Origin: an uncultured Alistipes sp.
GTDB taxonomy: Bacteria > Bacteroidota > Bacteroidia > Bacteroidales > Rikenellaceae
Assembly (NCBI GenBank): GCA_900545315.1
Contig: UQYM01000006.1
Coordinates: 25,341 to 89,340 of the forward strand
DNA: 64,000 nt
Direction: 5' to 3'
Part shown: piece after piece, positions 37,530 to 46,573 of the stretch
Numbering within the stretch: position 1 is the first letter of the stretch
Layout: every line of letters starts with the position of its first letter
Made by a program: the position numbers and the translations under genes
The notes under the pieces: generated by a model
Seen by the model: the letters and a program-made list of their open reading frames with translations, nothing else
Databases searched by the model: none
What the model was told of the DNA's origin: nothing

Positions 37530-38780
37530 CTATTTCCGGGTCAGCACGCCGCCAACCACCGGTTGGCCGGTTGCAAGACGCTCTTTGCGTAGCAGCGCCT
37601 CCAGGAAATAGTAATCGGCATATACGATCGGTACATCGATCTCCGACCCATTGGGCTTGTGCCCTGTGCTGGATCGCAATAGAAAACCGTGCATCGTGCC
37701 GGGTTTGACCAAATAGCTTTTTGACAGGTTGTTAATGATACTGTCGGCCATAGCCCGATATTTCACGCTGTCTGCCGAGTAGGTGGAGAGTTCGTATAGG
37801 GCCGATGCCGTTACGGTGGCTGCCGAGACATCCCGCGGTTCGTTGGGGATGTTCGGGGCATCGTAGTCCCAGTAGGGAATCATATCTGCGGTCTGGTTCG
37901 AACGGCTGAGAATATAGGCGGCAATCCGGTCGGCTTGAGCCAGATATTTGGGATCTTTGGTTTCTCGGTAGCAGACCGTATAGCCGTAAAGACCCCATGC
38001 CTGACCGCGTGCCCAGGCCGAAGAGTCGGCATACCCCTGATGGGTCTGCTGAGCGATCCGTTTGCCCGATACTGTATCGTAATCAACCACATGGTACGAA
38101 CTGTAATCAGGACGGAAATGGTTCTTCATGGTGGTATCGGCGTGGGTGACAGCAATCTTGTTGAAGGTTGAGTCTCCGGTGGCCTGCGTCGCCCAGAAGA
38201 GCAATTCGAGGTTCATCATATTGTCGATGATGACCGGATATTGCCACGGGAAGGTTGGACCCCAATTGTCCCACGAACGGATACAACCGGTAGTCGGGTT
38301 GAATCGGGAGGCCAGCGAGCGGGCACTCTCCAACAGCACCGCTTGATAGTGATCGTTCGGAGCCAGTCGTTGCCCGTTGCCAAAACTGCAGTACATCATA
38401 AATCCGATATCGTGGGTGCCACGATTACTCTTTTGGCTTTCGAGCGCTTCGGTGTAGGTTTCGGCCTGCTGTTTCCAAAATGGGTCGCCGGTATATTCGT
38501 ACATATACCACAACTCCCCCGGGAAGAAGCCGCTGCACCAATCTGAAGCCGGAACCAGTCGCATCGAGCTATCGGGTTCGATGTTGCGCGGTGAGGGTAA
38601 TTCAACCAATGTTTTGCCCTGTGCGGTACGGGTGCTGTCAGCACATTGAAGGGCTATCCGGAGCTGACCGTCGGCAAAGGCGAAATCAGATGCTACGACG
38701 GACGTTTTCGGAGTACAGGATACCAATGCAAGGCTGCTCAGCGCAACGGATGCGAGCAGCAGATGGAAGGTGTGTTTCAC
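37530..38780 (-). CDS. GH88 unsaturated glucuronyl hydrolase, lipoprotein
   Basis: It cleaves the 4,5-unsaturated uronic acid left at the non-reducing end of oligosaccharides made by polysaccharide lyases. The 416 residues begin with a lipoprotein signal (lipobox LALVSC, Cys about 22). The GH88 alpha6/alpha6 barrel shows SDWCSGFFPGELWYMYEYT, the Asp of THDIGFMMYCS, and the second catalytic-region Asp in PVIIDNMMNLE, with SSAWARGQAW and GSEIDVPIVYADYYFLEAL later. It lies 61 bp downstream of a heparinase II/III-family gene on the same strand, the expected lyase partner, so both likely act in sequence on a glycosaminoglycan or other uronate polymer. Confidence 0.92.
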   Translation of the reverse strand: MKHTFHLLLASVALSSLALVSCTPKTSVVASDFAFADGQLRIALQCADSTRTAQGKTLVELPSPRNIEPDSSMRLVPASDWCSGFFPGELWYMYEYTGDPFWKQQAETYTEALESQKSNRGTHDIGFMMYCSFGNGQRLAPNDHYQAVLLESARSLASRFNPTTGCIRSWDNWGPTFPWQYPVIIDNMMNLELLFWATQATGDSTFNKIAVTHADTTMKNHFRPDYSSYHVVDYDTVSGKRIAQQTHQGYADSSAWARGQAWGLYGYTVCYRETKDPKYLAQADRIAAYILSRSNQTADMIPYWDYDAPNIPNEPRDVSAATVTASALYELSTYSADSVKYRAMADSIINNLSKSYLVKPGTMHGFLLRSSTGHKPNGSEIDVPIVYADYYFLEALLRKERLATGQPVVGGVLTRK

Positions 38781-38841
38781 GGAGTGTATCGGGATTTGAA
38801 CAAACTGGGTTAAAGAACTTGAATGAAATACATCGATGAGC

Positions 38842-40698
38842 CTATTTCAGCACCGGCGTGAAGCCATCGGTTGCACGTTCGGCCGATCCGGGCAGCATCA
38901 TGACGGTGAACTTCTGCGTCTCGTTACGTTTGAGGTCAGTGTCGAACACCACCATCGTGACATCCGGGCAAGGCGTGTCATAGGTATTGACCGTCGGGGT
39001 CTTCTCAAAATACCACTTGATCGGAGTCTCGGAGTCAACCTTCAAATAGCATTTCTTGCCATCCTGCTCCAACAGAACCAGGTTGGATGAGACCAATGTC
39101 GGTTTGGCTTTGGTAGCCAGTGTCCAGCGCATGCGGGTGTAGTGTGGCCCGGCAGTCACTTTATCCTCAATGACCAGATAGTCGTTATCCACCAGCGAGT
39201 AGGCCCGCTCAACCTTCTGTACCTGTCCGGCATAGACCGGAGTCAGATCGGTGGCCACATAGGGCTGTTGCGGATTGGAGCTCGAGTCGATAATCGGAGC
39301 CGACCCCTTCATGTATTGATGCTTGTCATTAAAAGTCAGGGTGTTGTGGGCAAAGTTGTTGTATTTGAAGACATCCCAACGCTGCGACTCCTGCGTCATG
39401 GTCCACAGATCCACCCCGAGCGTCTCGGTATCGTTATAGTCCTCACGTCCCAGATCGAGCGCCCAACGGACACTGTCGGCCTCAAATACAAAGCTGCCGA
39501 CATCCATGTGGCCGTGGTTGATGCTCGGTGAGCCCATCTTAACCCCAACAAAACGCGCTTTGGGGTCTCCCCAGGCCGAGCGCATCACACAGAGCGGCGT
39601 ATGTCCCGCGCCAATCCAGTAGGTCTGGGTCGGCTGAACCGGATTCTCCATCGGGGCTCCGGCTCCCCAAATAATAATGGCCGGCAAGACCCGATTGTTG
39701 AGGAATTTGTGGGTCGAATCCTGCTTCATAAGGGCAATCTGATTGCAGAGCAGTGCGGGATCCTGGGTTTGGTTGTAGAACCAGAACAGGGCCGGCGACT
39801 CTTCCGGCAACTCGCTGTTGTCCATGAAATTGAACTGCAGACCGAGCGGACTGATCATCTGCATGGCAAAGGTGCCGGTTTGCATAAAACCGGGCATCTC
39901 CTTCAAACCGTAGTCTGTGCCGAAAGCGGTCTCAAGACCATTGATCATCAGAACGTTGAAAAGCGTTCCGTATCCCCAGTAACTTGCCCCTTCGGGATAG
40001 CCTCCGTCCGGAGCATAGTTGCGCATCGGAAGACGGACCCGGTCAATAGCCCGATCGAGAATTTTCTGTGACCACTCAGGTGCTTCGTCCGCAATGGCAA
40101 TGGCGCCAAAGGTGAGCCCTCCGTTGCAGACCTGGTTCCAATTGTGTTCGGCATCGAGGAACCAGTTATAAGCTGTATCGTACGAAGGAACAAATCCTTT
40201 ATTGATAATTGCTTCCCGGATCGTTTTACGCGAGGATTCGGACAGATTGGGGTAGAGCCAGTCGTACCCGATGCCGAGTGCCATGGTCATCTCCCCTACA
40301 TCGAGAAAGTGGCTGGGGTTCCAATCCGAGAATGAGGCAGCCTTTAGCATTTCGGCCTCGGCACGTTTGAAATATTTCTCCTCACCGGTCATTCGGTAAG
40401 CGTAGCTGAGCACAAAGACCCGACGCAAATTCTCCAACGAAATGGCCAATAGACGCATACCGGTTTTGATCCGTTCGTTGACCGGCAACGTGACAATACG
40501 ATCTGCCTCCTGGAGGGTTAGTGCATGGATATTGCGCCAGACGGAATCCTTTTTGATCTGTTTGAGCAGCTGTTTTTCCGCCCCCTTGGGTAACATCAGG
40601 CGGGGGTGTGGTGCAATCTGGTCCAGATCGACCTGTGCGAACGCGGGGGTAGCTACAAATGCCAGCAGCGTGGCAATGCAGGTTAATAGCAGTTTCAT
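38842..40698 (-). CDS. Heparinase II/III-family polysaccharide lyase
   Basis: The 618-residue secreted protein has a signal peptide ending PAFAQ (about 22). An N-terminal alpha/alpha toroid domain (about 30-330) contains HNWNQVCNGGLTFGAIA, in which His and Asn are typical active-site residues. A C-terminal beta-sandwich has the family motif INHGHMDVGSFVFEAD with RWALDLGREDY. Such lyases (PL12/15/17/21 and relatives) cut uronate-containing polysaccharides by beta-elimination. The sequence does not distinguish heparin/heparan, chondroitin or alginate as substrate. It leads the two-gene unit with GH88; no SusC/SusD or sulfatase genes adjoin. Confidence 0.85.
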   Translation of the reverse strand: MKLLLTCIATLLAFVATPAFAQVDLDQIAPHPRLMLPKGAEKQLLKQIKKDSVWRNIHALTLQEADRIVTLPVNERIKTGMRLLAISLENLRRVFVLSYAYRMTGEEKYFKRAEAEMLKAASFSDWNPSHFLDVGEMTMALGIGYDWLYPNLSESSRKTIREAIINKGFVPSYDTAYNWFLDAEHNWNQVCNGGLTFGAIAIADEAPEWSQKILDRAIDRVRLPMRNYAPDGGYPEGASYWGYGTLFNVLMINGLETAFGTDYGLKEMPGFMQTGTFAMQMISPLGLQFNFMDNSELPEESPALFWFYNQTQDPALLCNQIALMKQDSTHKFLNNRVLPAIIIWGAGAPMENPVQPTQTYWIGAGHTPLCVMRSAWGDPKARFVGVKMGSPSINHGHMDVGSFVFEADSVRWALDLGREDYNDTETLGVDLWTMTQESQRWDVFKYNNFAHNTLTFNDKHQYMKGSAPIIDSSSNPQQPYVATDLTPVYAGQVQKVERAYSLVDNDYLVIEDKVTAGPHYTRMRWTLATKAKPTLVSSNLVLLEQDGKKCYLKVDSETPIKWYFEKTPTVNTYDTPCPDVTMVVFDTDLKRNETQKFTVMMLPGSAERATDGFTPVLK

Positions 40699-41157
40699 GA
40701 ATGTAGATTTAGGCTGTGTAGCAGTAAAATGGTTGAAAAGTCGTTAGGCCGACTTGACCTTCGAAGATACAAAATAAATTTGATTCAGCCACCGTACACG
40801 GACAACAGCTCTTTTATTGACTTTTTTAAATAGCTGATAATTAAAGTTTATGGCACAGGTTTGGCTAAGATGGGGTGAGGAAGTGTCCTTTTATTGGTTT
40901 TGCTTTGGAGGGATCGGCGTTGCTGAGGACAGATGGTATTTCGTGGCCTGGAGTGCCGGTCGGATGATGTGGGCCGATTAACATAGAGTGCTCGTTTGTT
41001 TGGCTGGGGTCCTCTTGTTGACTTGGAAGGGCGGTTTGCGGATGGTGTGATAACGATATGATACAGGTGGATATAGGTGATGTTTGCTGTTTTGGGGGGG
41101 CGAGGTTTATAACGGAAAATTTTGCCAAGAAATAAAAATAGAAAGCAGGTAGAAAAT
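40699..41157. other. Intergenic region between lyase gene and tRNA-Pro
   Basis: No gene. A G7 run ends at 41100. A possible minus-strand promoter for the lyase could lie around 40760-40790, but only a weak -7 resemblance is seen. Confidence 0.5.
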
Positions 41158-41188
41158 TTTGTGATTTTAAAATAAACATGTAATTTTG
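41158..41188 (+). promoter_or_regulatory. Promoter of tRNA-Pro
   Basis: TTTG (41158-41161), 19 bp, TAATTTTG (41181-41188): both elements perfect. Transcription predicted near 41195. Confidence 0.8.
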
Positions 41189-41204
41189 TGCCACTCAAAT
41201 CGCT

Positions 41205-41279
41205 CGGGGTGTAGCTCAGCCCGGTTAGAGTACACGTCTGGGGGGCGTGTGGTCGAAGGTTCGAATCCTTTCACCCCGA
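41205..41279 (+). tRNA. tRNA-Pro (anticodon GGG)
   Basis: Acceptor CGGGGTG/CACCCCG, anticodon stem CACGT/GCGTG around loop CTGGGGG (anticodon GGG), T arm with TTCGAAT. CCA is not encoded. An integrase remnant starts 127 bp downstream, so this is a likely past integration site. Confidence 0.95.
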
Positions 41280-41285
41280 CAATCG

Positions 41286-41326
41286 AAAAGCCTTGATAAT
41301 CCAATGATTATCGAGGCTTTTTTGTT
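41286..41326 (+). terminator. Terminator after tRNA-Pro
   Basis: Stem AAAGCCTTGATAATC pairing with GATTATCGAGGCTTT (one G-U), 4-nt loop, followed by TTTTTTG-rich sequence. Confidence 0.8.
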
Positions 41327-41352
41327 TTTACCTCCTGTTTCCTGTAAGCGAC

Positions 41353-41397
41353 GGTTGACGTCACGGTTGACGCGAAAAGTCAACCAAGAAGTCAACC
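41353..41397. repeat. Four heptamers in inverted pairs, GGTTGAC x2 then GTCAACC x2
   Basis: GGTTGAC at 41353-41359 and 41365-41371; its complement GTCAACC at 41379-41385 and 41391-41397, each pair with 12-bp period. They lie immediately before the integrase remnant and look like recombinase-binding sites. No second copy was found in the window. Confidence 0.6.
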
Positions 41398-41405
41398 AAA
41401 AACCG

Positions 41406-41652
41406 ATGAAAACTTCTGTTTCCGTCGTTTGCTACAAGTACAAGGTACTGGCAAACGGAGAATCACCCCTGATGCTCCACATTTTCTAAAGACGGTCGGC
41501 GCACCATGAAAAGTTTGGGCGTGTCGGTCAATACGAAATTTTGGAACTTTGACACCAATCAGCCCAAACCTTACTGTCCGAATTGGCAACTTATTCGACA
41601 ACTCATACTGAAATGTGAAGCCTGCATTCCCTCGTTTGGTGAATGCGGGTAA
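41406..41652 (+). pseudogene. Truncated, frameshifted tyrosine recombinase (integrase) N-terminus
   Basis: From ATG 41406 the frame encodes an integrase-type arm-binding domain start (MKTSVSVVCYKYK, ANGESPLMLHI) and stops at 41487-41489. If one T of the TTTT run at 41482-41485 is removed, the frame continues SKDGRRTMKSLGVSVNTKFW, DTNQPKPYCPN and LIRQLILKC to a stop at 41650-41652, about 82 residues in total. This matches the N-terminal domain of Bacteroidota tyrosine integrases (about 400 residues); the catalytic domain is absent. The location behind tRNA-Pro indicates an integrated element that has largely been lost. Confidence 0.8.
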
Positions 41653-41956
41653 AGATCATCTTTATTATCCCCTCACAGCTCAATTGAAGAGAGAATGAAT
41701 AAAACTCCTCACCACCCGAAATATCATCGATATTTCCACGATGGTAATCTCACCGAGAACATCATGCTCATAAAATAAGAATAACCGGAACATCCGTTCC
41801 GGCTATTCTCAGATTGTTTTTTGTGTCAGGTGAAGGAGTGTAATACCAAACTATTTAAAAAATATCCAAACAAACCAAACAATATCTATTGTTTAAAAAA
41901 GTTACGACTGATCTGAAGGCAATTGCGAATCAGGGCGATTCCTGATAAGGGAATGG
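41653..41956. other. Remnant/intergenic region after the integrase fragment
   Basis: No gene supported. A bidirectional hairpin terminator occurs at 41771-41809. No second copy of the tRNA-Pro 3' end is visible. Confidence 0.55.
41771..41809. terminator. Bidirectional terminator
   Basis: AGAATAACCGGAA (41778-41790) pairs with TTCCGGCTATTCT (41797-41809, one mismatch). Plus strand is followed by TTGTTTTTTG, minus strand by TATTTTATG; probably serves the DUF4097-like gene on the minus strand. Confidence 0.65.
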
Positions 41957-43027
41957 TTAGGGTTTTAACGTGATGTCCGCATAGCTATTGCTGATGTTGA
42001 TCGTCGCGAAATGAGAACCTTTGGACCCAATGGTGCCGTTGAAAGACTTGGTAAATTTGTCACGATCATTGTTAACAGCGTTAGGTGAGATCTGGAGGCC
42101 CGAGAGATTGATGTTGCCGAAACGGTTGTACAGCGTAGCTTGAGCTGAAATTTGACTGAGCATTCCGATTGTCACATTGCAGAAAGAGGCCCCGATCCGA
42201 ATCTGTTCCAACTTTGGTGAGCATTTGTCAATGTTTATACTCCCATATTGAGCACTGCGTAGGTCGCACTGTTTGACCAAATTGGTAATCTTGAGCTTGG
42301 AAAAACTGGAGCTACCCTTGAGATTGTTCAGGTTGGTCACAGTGATACCACTGTATTTGGTCTGTAAGGTGAGGTTGTCGATGGAGGTGGCTGTCAGGCT
42401 GCCAAAACTGATGTTAAGATCCGCAGTGCCGATCTGATTGATATTGACCTTTCCGTAGCCGCAGGTGGCTGTCAGTGCAGGTGCCTCGCCGAGGGTACAG
42501 TTGCCAAATTTGACCGTGATATTATTGTTGCTTCCCTGTAGATTGCCGGCCGTTAGATTACCAAATTGCAAATTGGTTGTAAAGTTAAGTTTGGGCGTTG
42601 TCTTGATATCTATGTTGCCGAACTTATTGGTCAGATCCAGATGGACTGAGGAGGACGGAACAAGTACCAGATAGTTAATGGTAACCTTGCAATTGGAGCA
42701 ATTTTCATTGGTATTGGCGATTGTGGTGCGAGCGGTTATCCTGTTGCCATTTTGTTCGAAGTCGACAGAGGCCCGATCAACCATTCGCTGGGCCGTCGCC
42801 TGATCTAATCCGGTGCCGGTAATTTCGATCTTGAAGTCGACGACGGAACGCTCCCCTTCAGCAATGACAATATTTCCGAAGGTGTTGTTGATCTCTACAA
42901 TGCTTTGTGTCGAGATGGGGAAGGTACGGGTAATGATTTTTTTTACCTCTTTGGCCGATGCTGGAGTCGTGAAGGATGATACCAGTGCCAATCCAACGCA
43001 GAGTCCTATTAAAAATTTCGTTTTCAT
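41957..43027 (-). CDS. Secreted DUF4097-like beta-repeat protein
   Basis: ATG 43027 gives 356 residues with a signal peptide ending PASAK (about 25). The rest is a repetitive beta-strand protein with recurring F/Y-G-x-I/L-x-I strings (NTFGNIVI, NKFGNIDI, LQFGNLTA, VKFGNCTL, ISFGSLTA, NRFGNINL), as in DUF4097 or putative auto-transporter adhesin proteins. The fold would be a beta-helix-like stack in the periplasm or at the surface. It is 67 bp downstream of a membrane protein gene and a sigma-factor gene, and is likely the target or partner of that pathway. No enzymatic role is indicated. Confidence 0.75.
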   Translation of the reverse strand: MKTKFLIGLCVGLALVSSFTTPASAKEVKKIITRTFPISTQSIVEINNTFGNIVIAEGERSVVDFKIEITGTGLDQATAQRMVDRASVDFEQNGNRITARTTIANTNENCSNCKVTINYLVLVPSSSVHLDLTNKFGNIDIKTTPKLNFTTNLQFGNLTAGNLQGSNNNITVKFGNCTLGEAPALTATCGYGKVNINQIGTADLNISFGSLTATSIDNLTLQTKYSGITVTNLNNLKGSSSFSKLKITNLVKQCDLRSAQYGSINIDKCSPKLEQIRIGASFCNVTIGMLSQISAQATLYNRFGNINLSGLQISPNAVNNDRDKFTKSFNGTIGSKGSHFATINISNSYADITLKP

Positions 43028-43094
43028 AACGATTGTTTTTTGTGTGAAGGTTGTTGTTAGTGTTATGTTGGAATAAGCGCTTATGCACGGATTG

Positions 43095-43646
43095 TCATGC
43101 GTCGGGTTTCCGCTCTGAAGAGCTGTGGGAGGCCTGGTCAAGCAGGGAGTTCAGCATCTTCTCAATCGTTTGCAACGATTTCTGGTAGGCGGTATATCGA
43201 CGCACGGTGTAGTGGATCTGTTCCGGTTGGGTCATCAGTTGGTATTCCGGATCCGTAATTTGGGCGCTGGCGACAATATTGCGGATCTCTTTGATGATGG
43301 CTTCGCGACTTTGGGGGTCGAGCTTCACCAATTGCTCTTCGATCTGATGGGCCTGTTTCTGAAGTTGTCCATTGTAGTAACGAGATATTTGTTCCACTTC
43401 GCTGAGCGGCTCCTGTTGGGGGGAGGAGGGCATGGCAAAATGAAAAACCAGAACAACAGCGACAACAGCAGCAATGGCTACCAACGTGGCGCGAAACGTG
43501 CTCCATTGCCAAGTTTTTTGTTCCGCTTCATACAGTTTGCCGACGAAGCGTTCCAGGTGCCCCTCGGGCGGCAATTGGTCATCGAAAGCATCCCGATGGG
43601 TGCGGATCTTATCTTCCAGAGCGTTTTTCATATCTATTTTATTCAT
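43095..43646 (-). CDS. Probable anti-sigma-like membrane protein
   Basis: The 183 residues have a soluble N-terminus (about 1-45), one transmembrane helix (about 50-70, LVAIAAVVAVVLVFHF), and a helical, charged periplasmic C-terminus. The start overlaps the end of the ECF sigma gene by 8 bp, the classical arrangement for an anti-sigma factor. I recognise no zinc-binding HxxxCxxC motif, so it would be a non-ZAS type. Role inferred from context. Confidence 0.6.
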   Translation of the reverse strand: MNKIDMKNALEDKIRTHRDAFDDQLPPEGHLERFVGKLYEAEQKTWQWSTFRATLVAIAAVVAVVLVFHFAMPSSPQQEPLSEVEQISRYYNGQLQKQAHQIEEQLVKLDPQSREAIIKEIRNIVASAQITDPEYQLMTQPEQIHYTVRRYTAYQKSLQTIEKMLNSLLDQASHSSSERKPDA

Positions 43647-44196
43647 TTTTGTCGTGGATTAATTGAATCAATCTTTTGCGTGCCCGGACATATTGAGAGC
43701 GTACACTCGAAGCCGAAATCTCCAGTTGGTGAGCGATCTCCTCATATTTGAGCCCCTCGATCAGATGCAGCGAGAGAATCATTCGATAACCATCGGGCAG
43801 CTTCCGAATCCCTTGACGAATCATCTCAACCGTAGCCTCCTGCATCTCTCCTTCGTCCGATTCTTCCTCTTCGTTTTCGTTGTCGGATAAGGTGTTAGCG
43901 GAGTATGTGGTAAACTCTTTGAAGTGTTTGTTGCGTTTGCGGAAGATGTCGATCGAGTGGTTGATGGCAATCCGCCGCAACATGCGTTCCATCGCCTTTT
44001 CGTTGTCTTGCAACAGATGCGGTCGGGTAAGCACCTTCAGAAAGGTCTCCTGCATCACCTCCTCTGCCTCCTGGGAGTTGCCCAAGATCCGCAAACTGCT
44101 GTTGTAAACGCTTTTGCAAAATAGATTGTAGAGTTGCAATTGCGCTTTCTTATCCTGACTACGACAGGCAGCGATTATGGTTGTGTAAGTCTCCAT
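43639..44196 (-). CDS. ECF-family RNA polymerase sigma factor
   Basis: A 185-residue sigma-70 relative with region 2 (about 22-95, including NSQEAEEVMQETFLKVL and RRIAINHSIDIFRKRNKH) and region 4 (about 125-180, LPDGYRMILSLHLIEGLKYEEIAHQLEISASSVRSQYVRARKRL, spanning those residues). Between them is an acidic linker rich in Glu/Asp. It heads a three-gene unit with the membrane protein and the DUF4097-like secreted protein. It probably directs its own operon, though no element can be identified. Confidence 0.9.
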   Translation of the reverse strand: METYTTIIAACRSQDKKAQLQLYNLFCKSVYNSSLRILGNSQEAEEVMQETFLKVLTRPHLLQDNEKAMERMLRRIAINHSIDIFRKRNKHFKEFTTYSANTLSDNENEEEESDEGEMQEATVEMIRQGIRKLPDGYRMILSLHLIEGLKYEEIAHQLEISASSVRSQYVRARKRLIQLIHDKNE

Positions 44197-44905
44197 TTCG
44201 GTGCGTTTCTATCCTAATAACGGTGCGTGTGGCGATTTGCTGCATCAAGAGGTGCAACTTTGTGGATTTGCTGAAAATTTTTGTCGTTCAGGGTTTGATA
44301 ATCTTTTGATGGCGTAACAGGAATCTTTTTTATGTCTCTTGCAACAACCGGTATGTGTTGGGTAGGCTTTGTCGGGTGCTGAGCAGACCGGCCAAGTCGG
44401 ATTCGGTTGGATTGATCGTTTTTTGTGGGTTTGTGGCATGGGATTGAGGCTTCCGATTTCATCTGTACCTCCCCCTTGTGCAGGTTAGTTGAGGATTTGC
44501 TTTTGTGTTGTTGCCTAAGTGCAGGCCATATCTCCGTTAAGGGCTGCTGCGTGCGGTGCAAGAGTCTTATTCATATAGGTTTGCTATGGGAGACACGAGG
44601 CTGTGGTACGGTTCTTTTGTTTGGAAGCCCCATATTGTGAGGCCCAGGCACAAAACGGACGACTCTTATTCCCCACCCCAAAAAATACAAAGATTTTCCG
44701 TACATTTGTCTATGCAACCGCTTTTCAATGACGAAATTAGGTTGTGGTGACGCGGAGAGCACGAAAACAGATCCCTGGAGAGGAATGATCGCACTTTGGA
44801 ATCCATTTCGGGTGGAACGGGCTGCTCCTGTTTGGAGGTCTCTCCGGGAGAAAAGTTGCATAACCATTTACATAAATTTTCATAACTTTTGATTTACAAC
44901 CGAAA
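44197..44905. other. Divergent intergenic region, sigma operon to GH29
   Basis: About 700 bp without a gene. A perfect plus-strand -7 element TACATTTG is at 44701-44708 with no -33. Near 44883 TAACTTTTG is one base longer than consensus and could serve GH29. Confidence 0.5.
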
Positions 44906-46420
44906 ATGACCAGAAAACTACTTCCGCTGCTGGCACTGCTGGCATTGGCCAGTTGTACGGGCCACAGCAAGAAAGAGGTCGAACTGACCACCCCTTCGGC
45001 GATTCAACTCGAATTCATGGACAACGAGATCGGGGCCTTTTTCCATTTTACGACCAACACCTATACGGGTGACGAACATGGCGATGGAACGGCCTCAACG
45101 TCGGTCTTTAACCCCACCAAAATCGATCTCGACCAATGGATGCAGACCGCCAAAGATATGGGGGCCAAATATGCCATCCTCACCGCTCGTCATGAGGATG
45201 GATTCTGCCTGTGGCCAACCAAAACGACCGATTACTGCATTAGCAGCTCGCCGTGGAAAGATGGCAAGGGAGATCTTGTCAAGGATTTTGTGGAGGCCTG
45301 CCGGCGTCACGGTCTCAAACCGGGACTCTACTTTTCACCCTATTTCAATGCACATGCCGTGTTCAGCTCGATGAACGAAGAGGTTACCTGGGGTAAAAAA
45401 TGGGACAGCCTCGTTCGAGTGAGACTGCAGGATTCCACCTTCCTCAGAGAGTTCTGCCAGTTGGACATGGACCAGATTACCGAATTGATGACCAACTACG
45501 GTCCGATCTATCAGGTGTGGATGGACCACTGGAGCGATAACATGAACTGCGATTCGGTGACCGCCATCATCCGTCGTCTGCAGCCCGATTGCATCATGAC
45601 CGGTCCCGATATCCGCACACCGGGCAATGAGAAGAGTACGGCACTCTACCCCTCTTGGAACGCAGTCTTCACCAAAGACAGCACGAACAGTTCGCGTGCT
45701 GTTGAACTGGTACCGGCCACGGAGGGTCCGAACGAATATGGTCTGTTGGAGACGGCTAAGGTATCGGGCCACCCGTATGGTAAATTCTGGAGAAATGTGG
45801 AGACGCCTACGGCCGATCTGTTCAACCATGGCGGATGGTTCTGGCATGGCCCCATGATTCCGATGTCGATGGAGGAGCGGATTGAGTGCTACTATCGTTC
45901 GGTGGGTTTGGGAGCTACGATTCTGATCAACCTGCCGCCGGATCAGGATGGGCTGATTCCGGCCGAGACGGTTGCTGCCGCCAAAGCCTGGGGTGACACC
46001 ATTCGGAAACTGTTCTATGGACCTTTTGTAGCGGAGACCTCACAGACCCAAGAGGGTGACGAGGTGGAACTCGCTTGGGAGACTCCCTGTCGTATCGACC
46101 ACGTCATGTTGATGGAGAATCTGGCCGACGGTCAGAAGGTGGCCAAATATACCCTGGAGGCCTTTGTAGATGGCCAATGGCAAGCGGTCACCCCCGCCAA
46201 CCAGTTCAAATATTGCCCCAAAGGTTATAATGACAATCCGGGCTTCGAAACCATTGGCCACAAGAAGATTGACCGGATTGTTCCGGTTGTGACCAACCGG
46301 ATGCGGTTCCGCTGTACGGAGTCGGTCGCTGAGCCGGTAGAGATTGCGAAGTTCGCCGTATGGAATGTGGGGCAGGATACGCCTGCAGCCGCTGACAGTA
46401 CGGCTTCTGCCACCAAATAA
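44906..46420 (+). CDS. GH29 alpha-L-fucosidase, lipoprotein
   Basis: It releases L-fucose from host or plant glycans by a retaining mechanism. The 504 residues have a lipoprotein signal (LLALLALASC, Cys about 18). The TIM barrel shows FHFTTNTYTG, KYAILTARHEDGFCLWPTKTTDY, GLKPGLYFSP, and the nucleophile Asp in YQVWMDHWSD (about 212). A C-terminal beta domain (about 370-490) may bind carbohydrate. Linkage preference cannot be read from the sequence. It is a single-gene unit with a terminator; no SusC/D pair adjoins. Confidence 0.92.
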   Translation: MTRKLLPLLALLALASCTGHSKKEVELTTPSAIQLEFMDNEIGAFFHFTTNTYTGDEHGDGTASTSVFNPTKIDLDQWMQTAKDMGAKYAILTARHEDGFCLWPTKTTDYCISSSPWKDGKGDLVKDFVEACRRHGLKPGLYFSPYFNAHAVFSSMNEEVTWGKKWDSLVRVRLQDSTFLREFCQLDMDQITELMTNYGPIYQVWMDHWSDNMNCDSVTAIIRRLQPDCIMTGPDIRTPGNEKSTALYPSWNAVFTKDSTNSSRAVELVPATEGPNEYGLLETAKVSGHPYGKFWRNVETPTADLFNHGGWFWHGPMIPMSMEERIECYYRSVGLGATILINLPPDQDGLIPAETVAAAKAWGDTIRKLFYGPFVAETSQTQEGDEVELAWETPCRIDHVMLMENLADGQKVAKYTLEAFVDGQWQAVTPANQFKYCPKGYNDNPGFETIGHKKIDRIVPVVTNRMRFRCTESVAEPVEIAKFAVWNVGQDTPAAADSTASATK

Positions 46421-46540
46421 TAGCGATCCGCATTTTTATTTGGGGTTGATGTCTCTGTTTTCTTGAAAGATATTGCAACAATAAGCGGACGATAACCTAA
46501 CTGTACGTAATTCGATTACCTCCTCTAAGTAGGAGCGATA

Positions 46541-46573
46541 CGGGCAGCCCAACGAGGGCTGTCCGTTTTTTTT
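46541..46573 (+). terminator. Terminator of the GH29 gene
   Basis: Stem CGGGCAGCCC/GGGCTGTCCG (one G-U) with a 5-nt loop and eight T residues. Confidence 0.85.
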
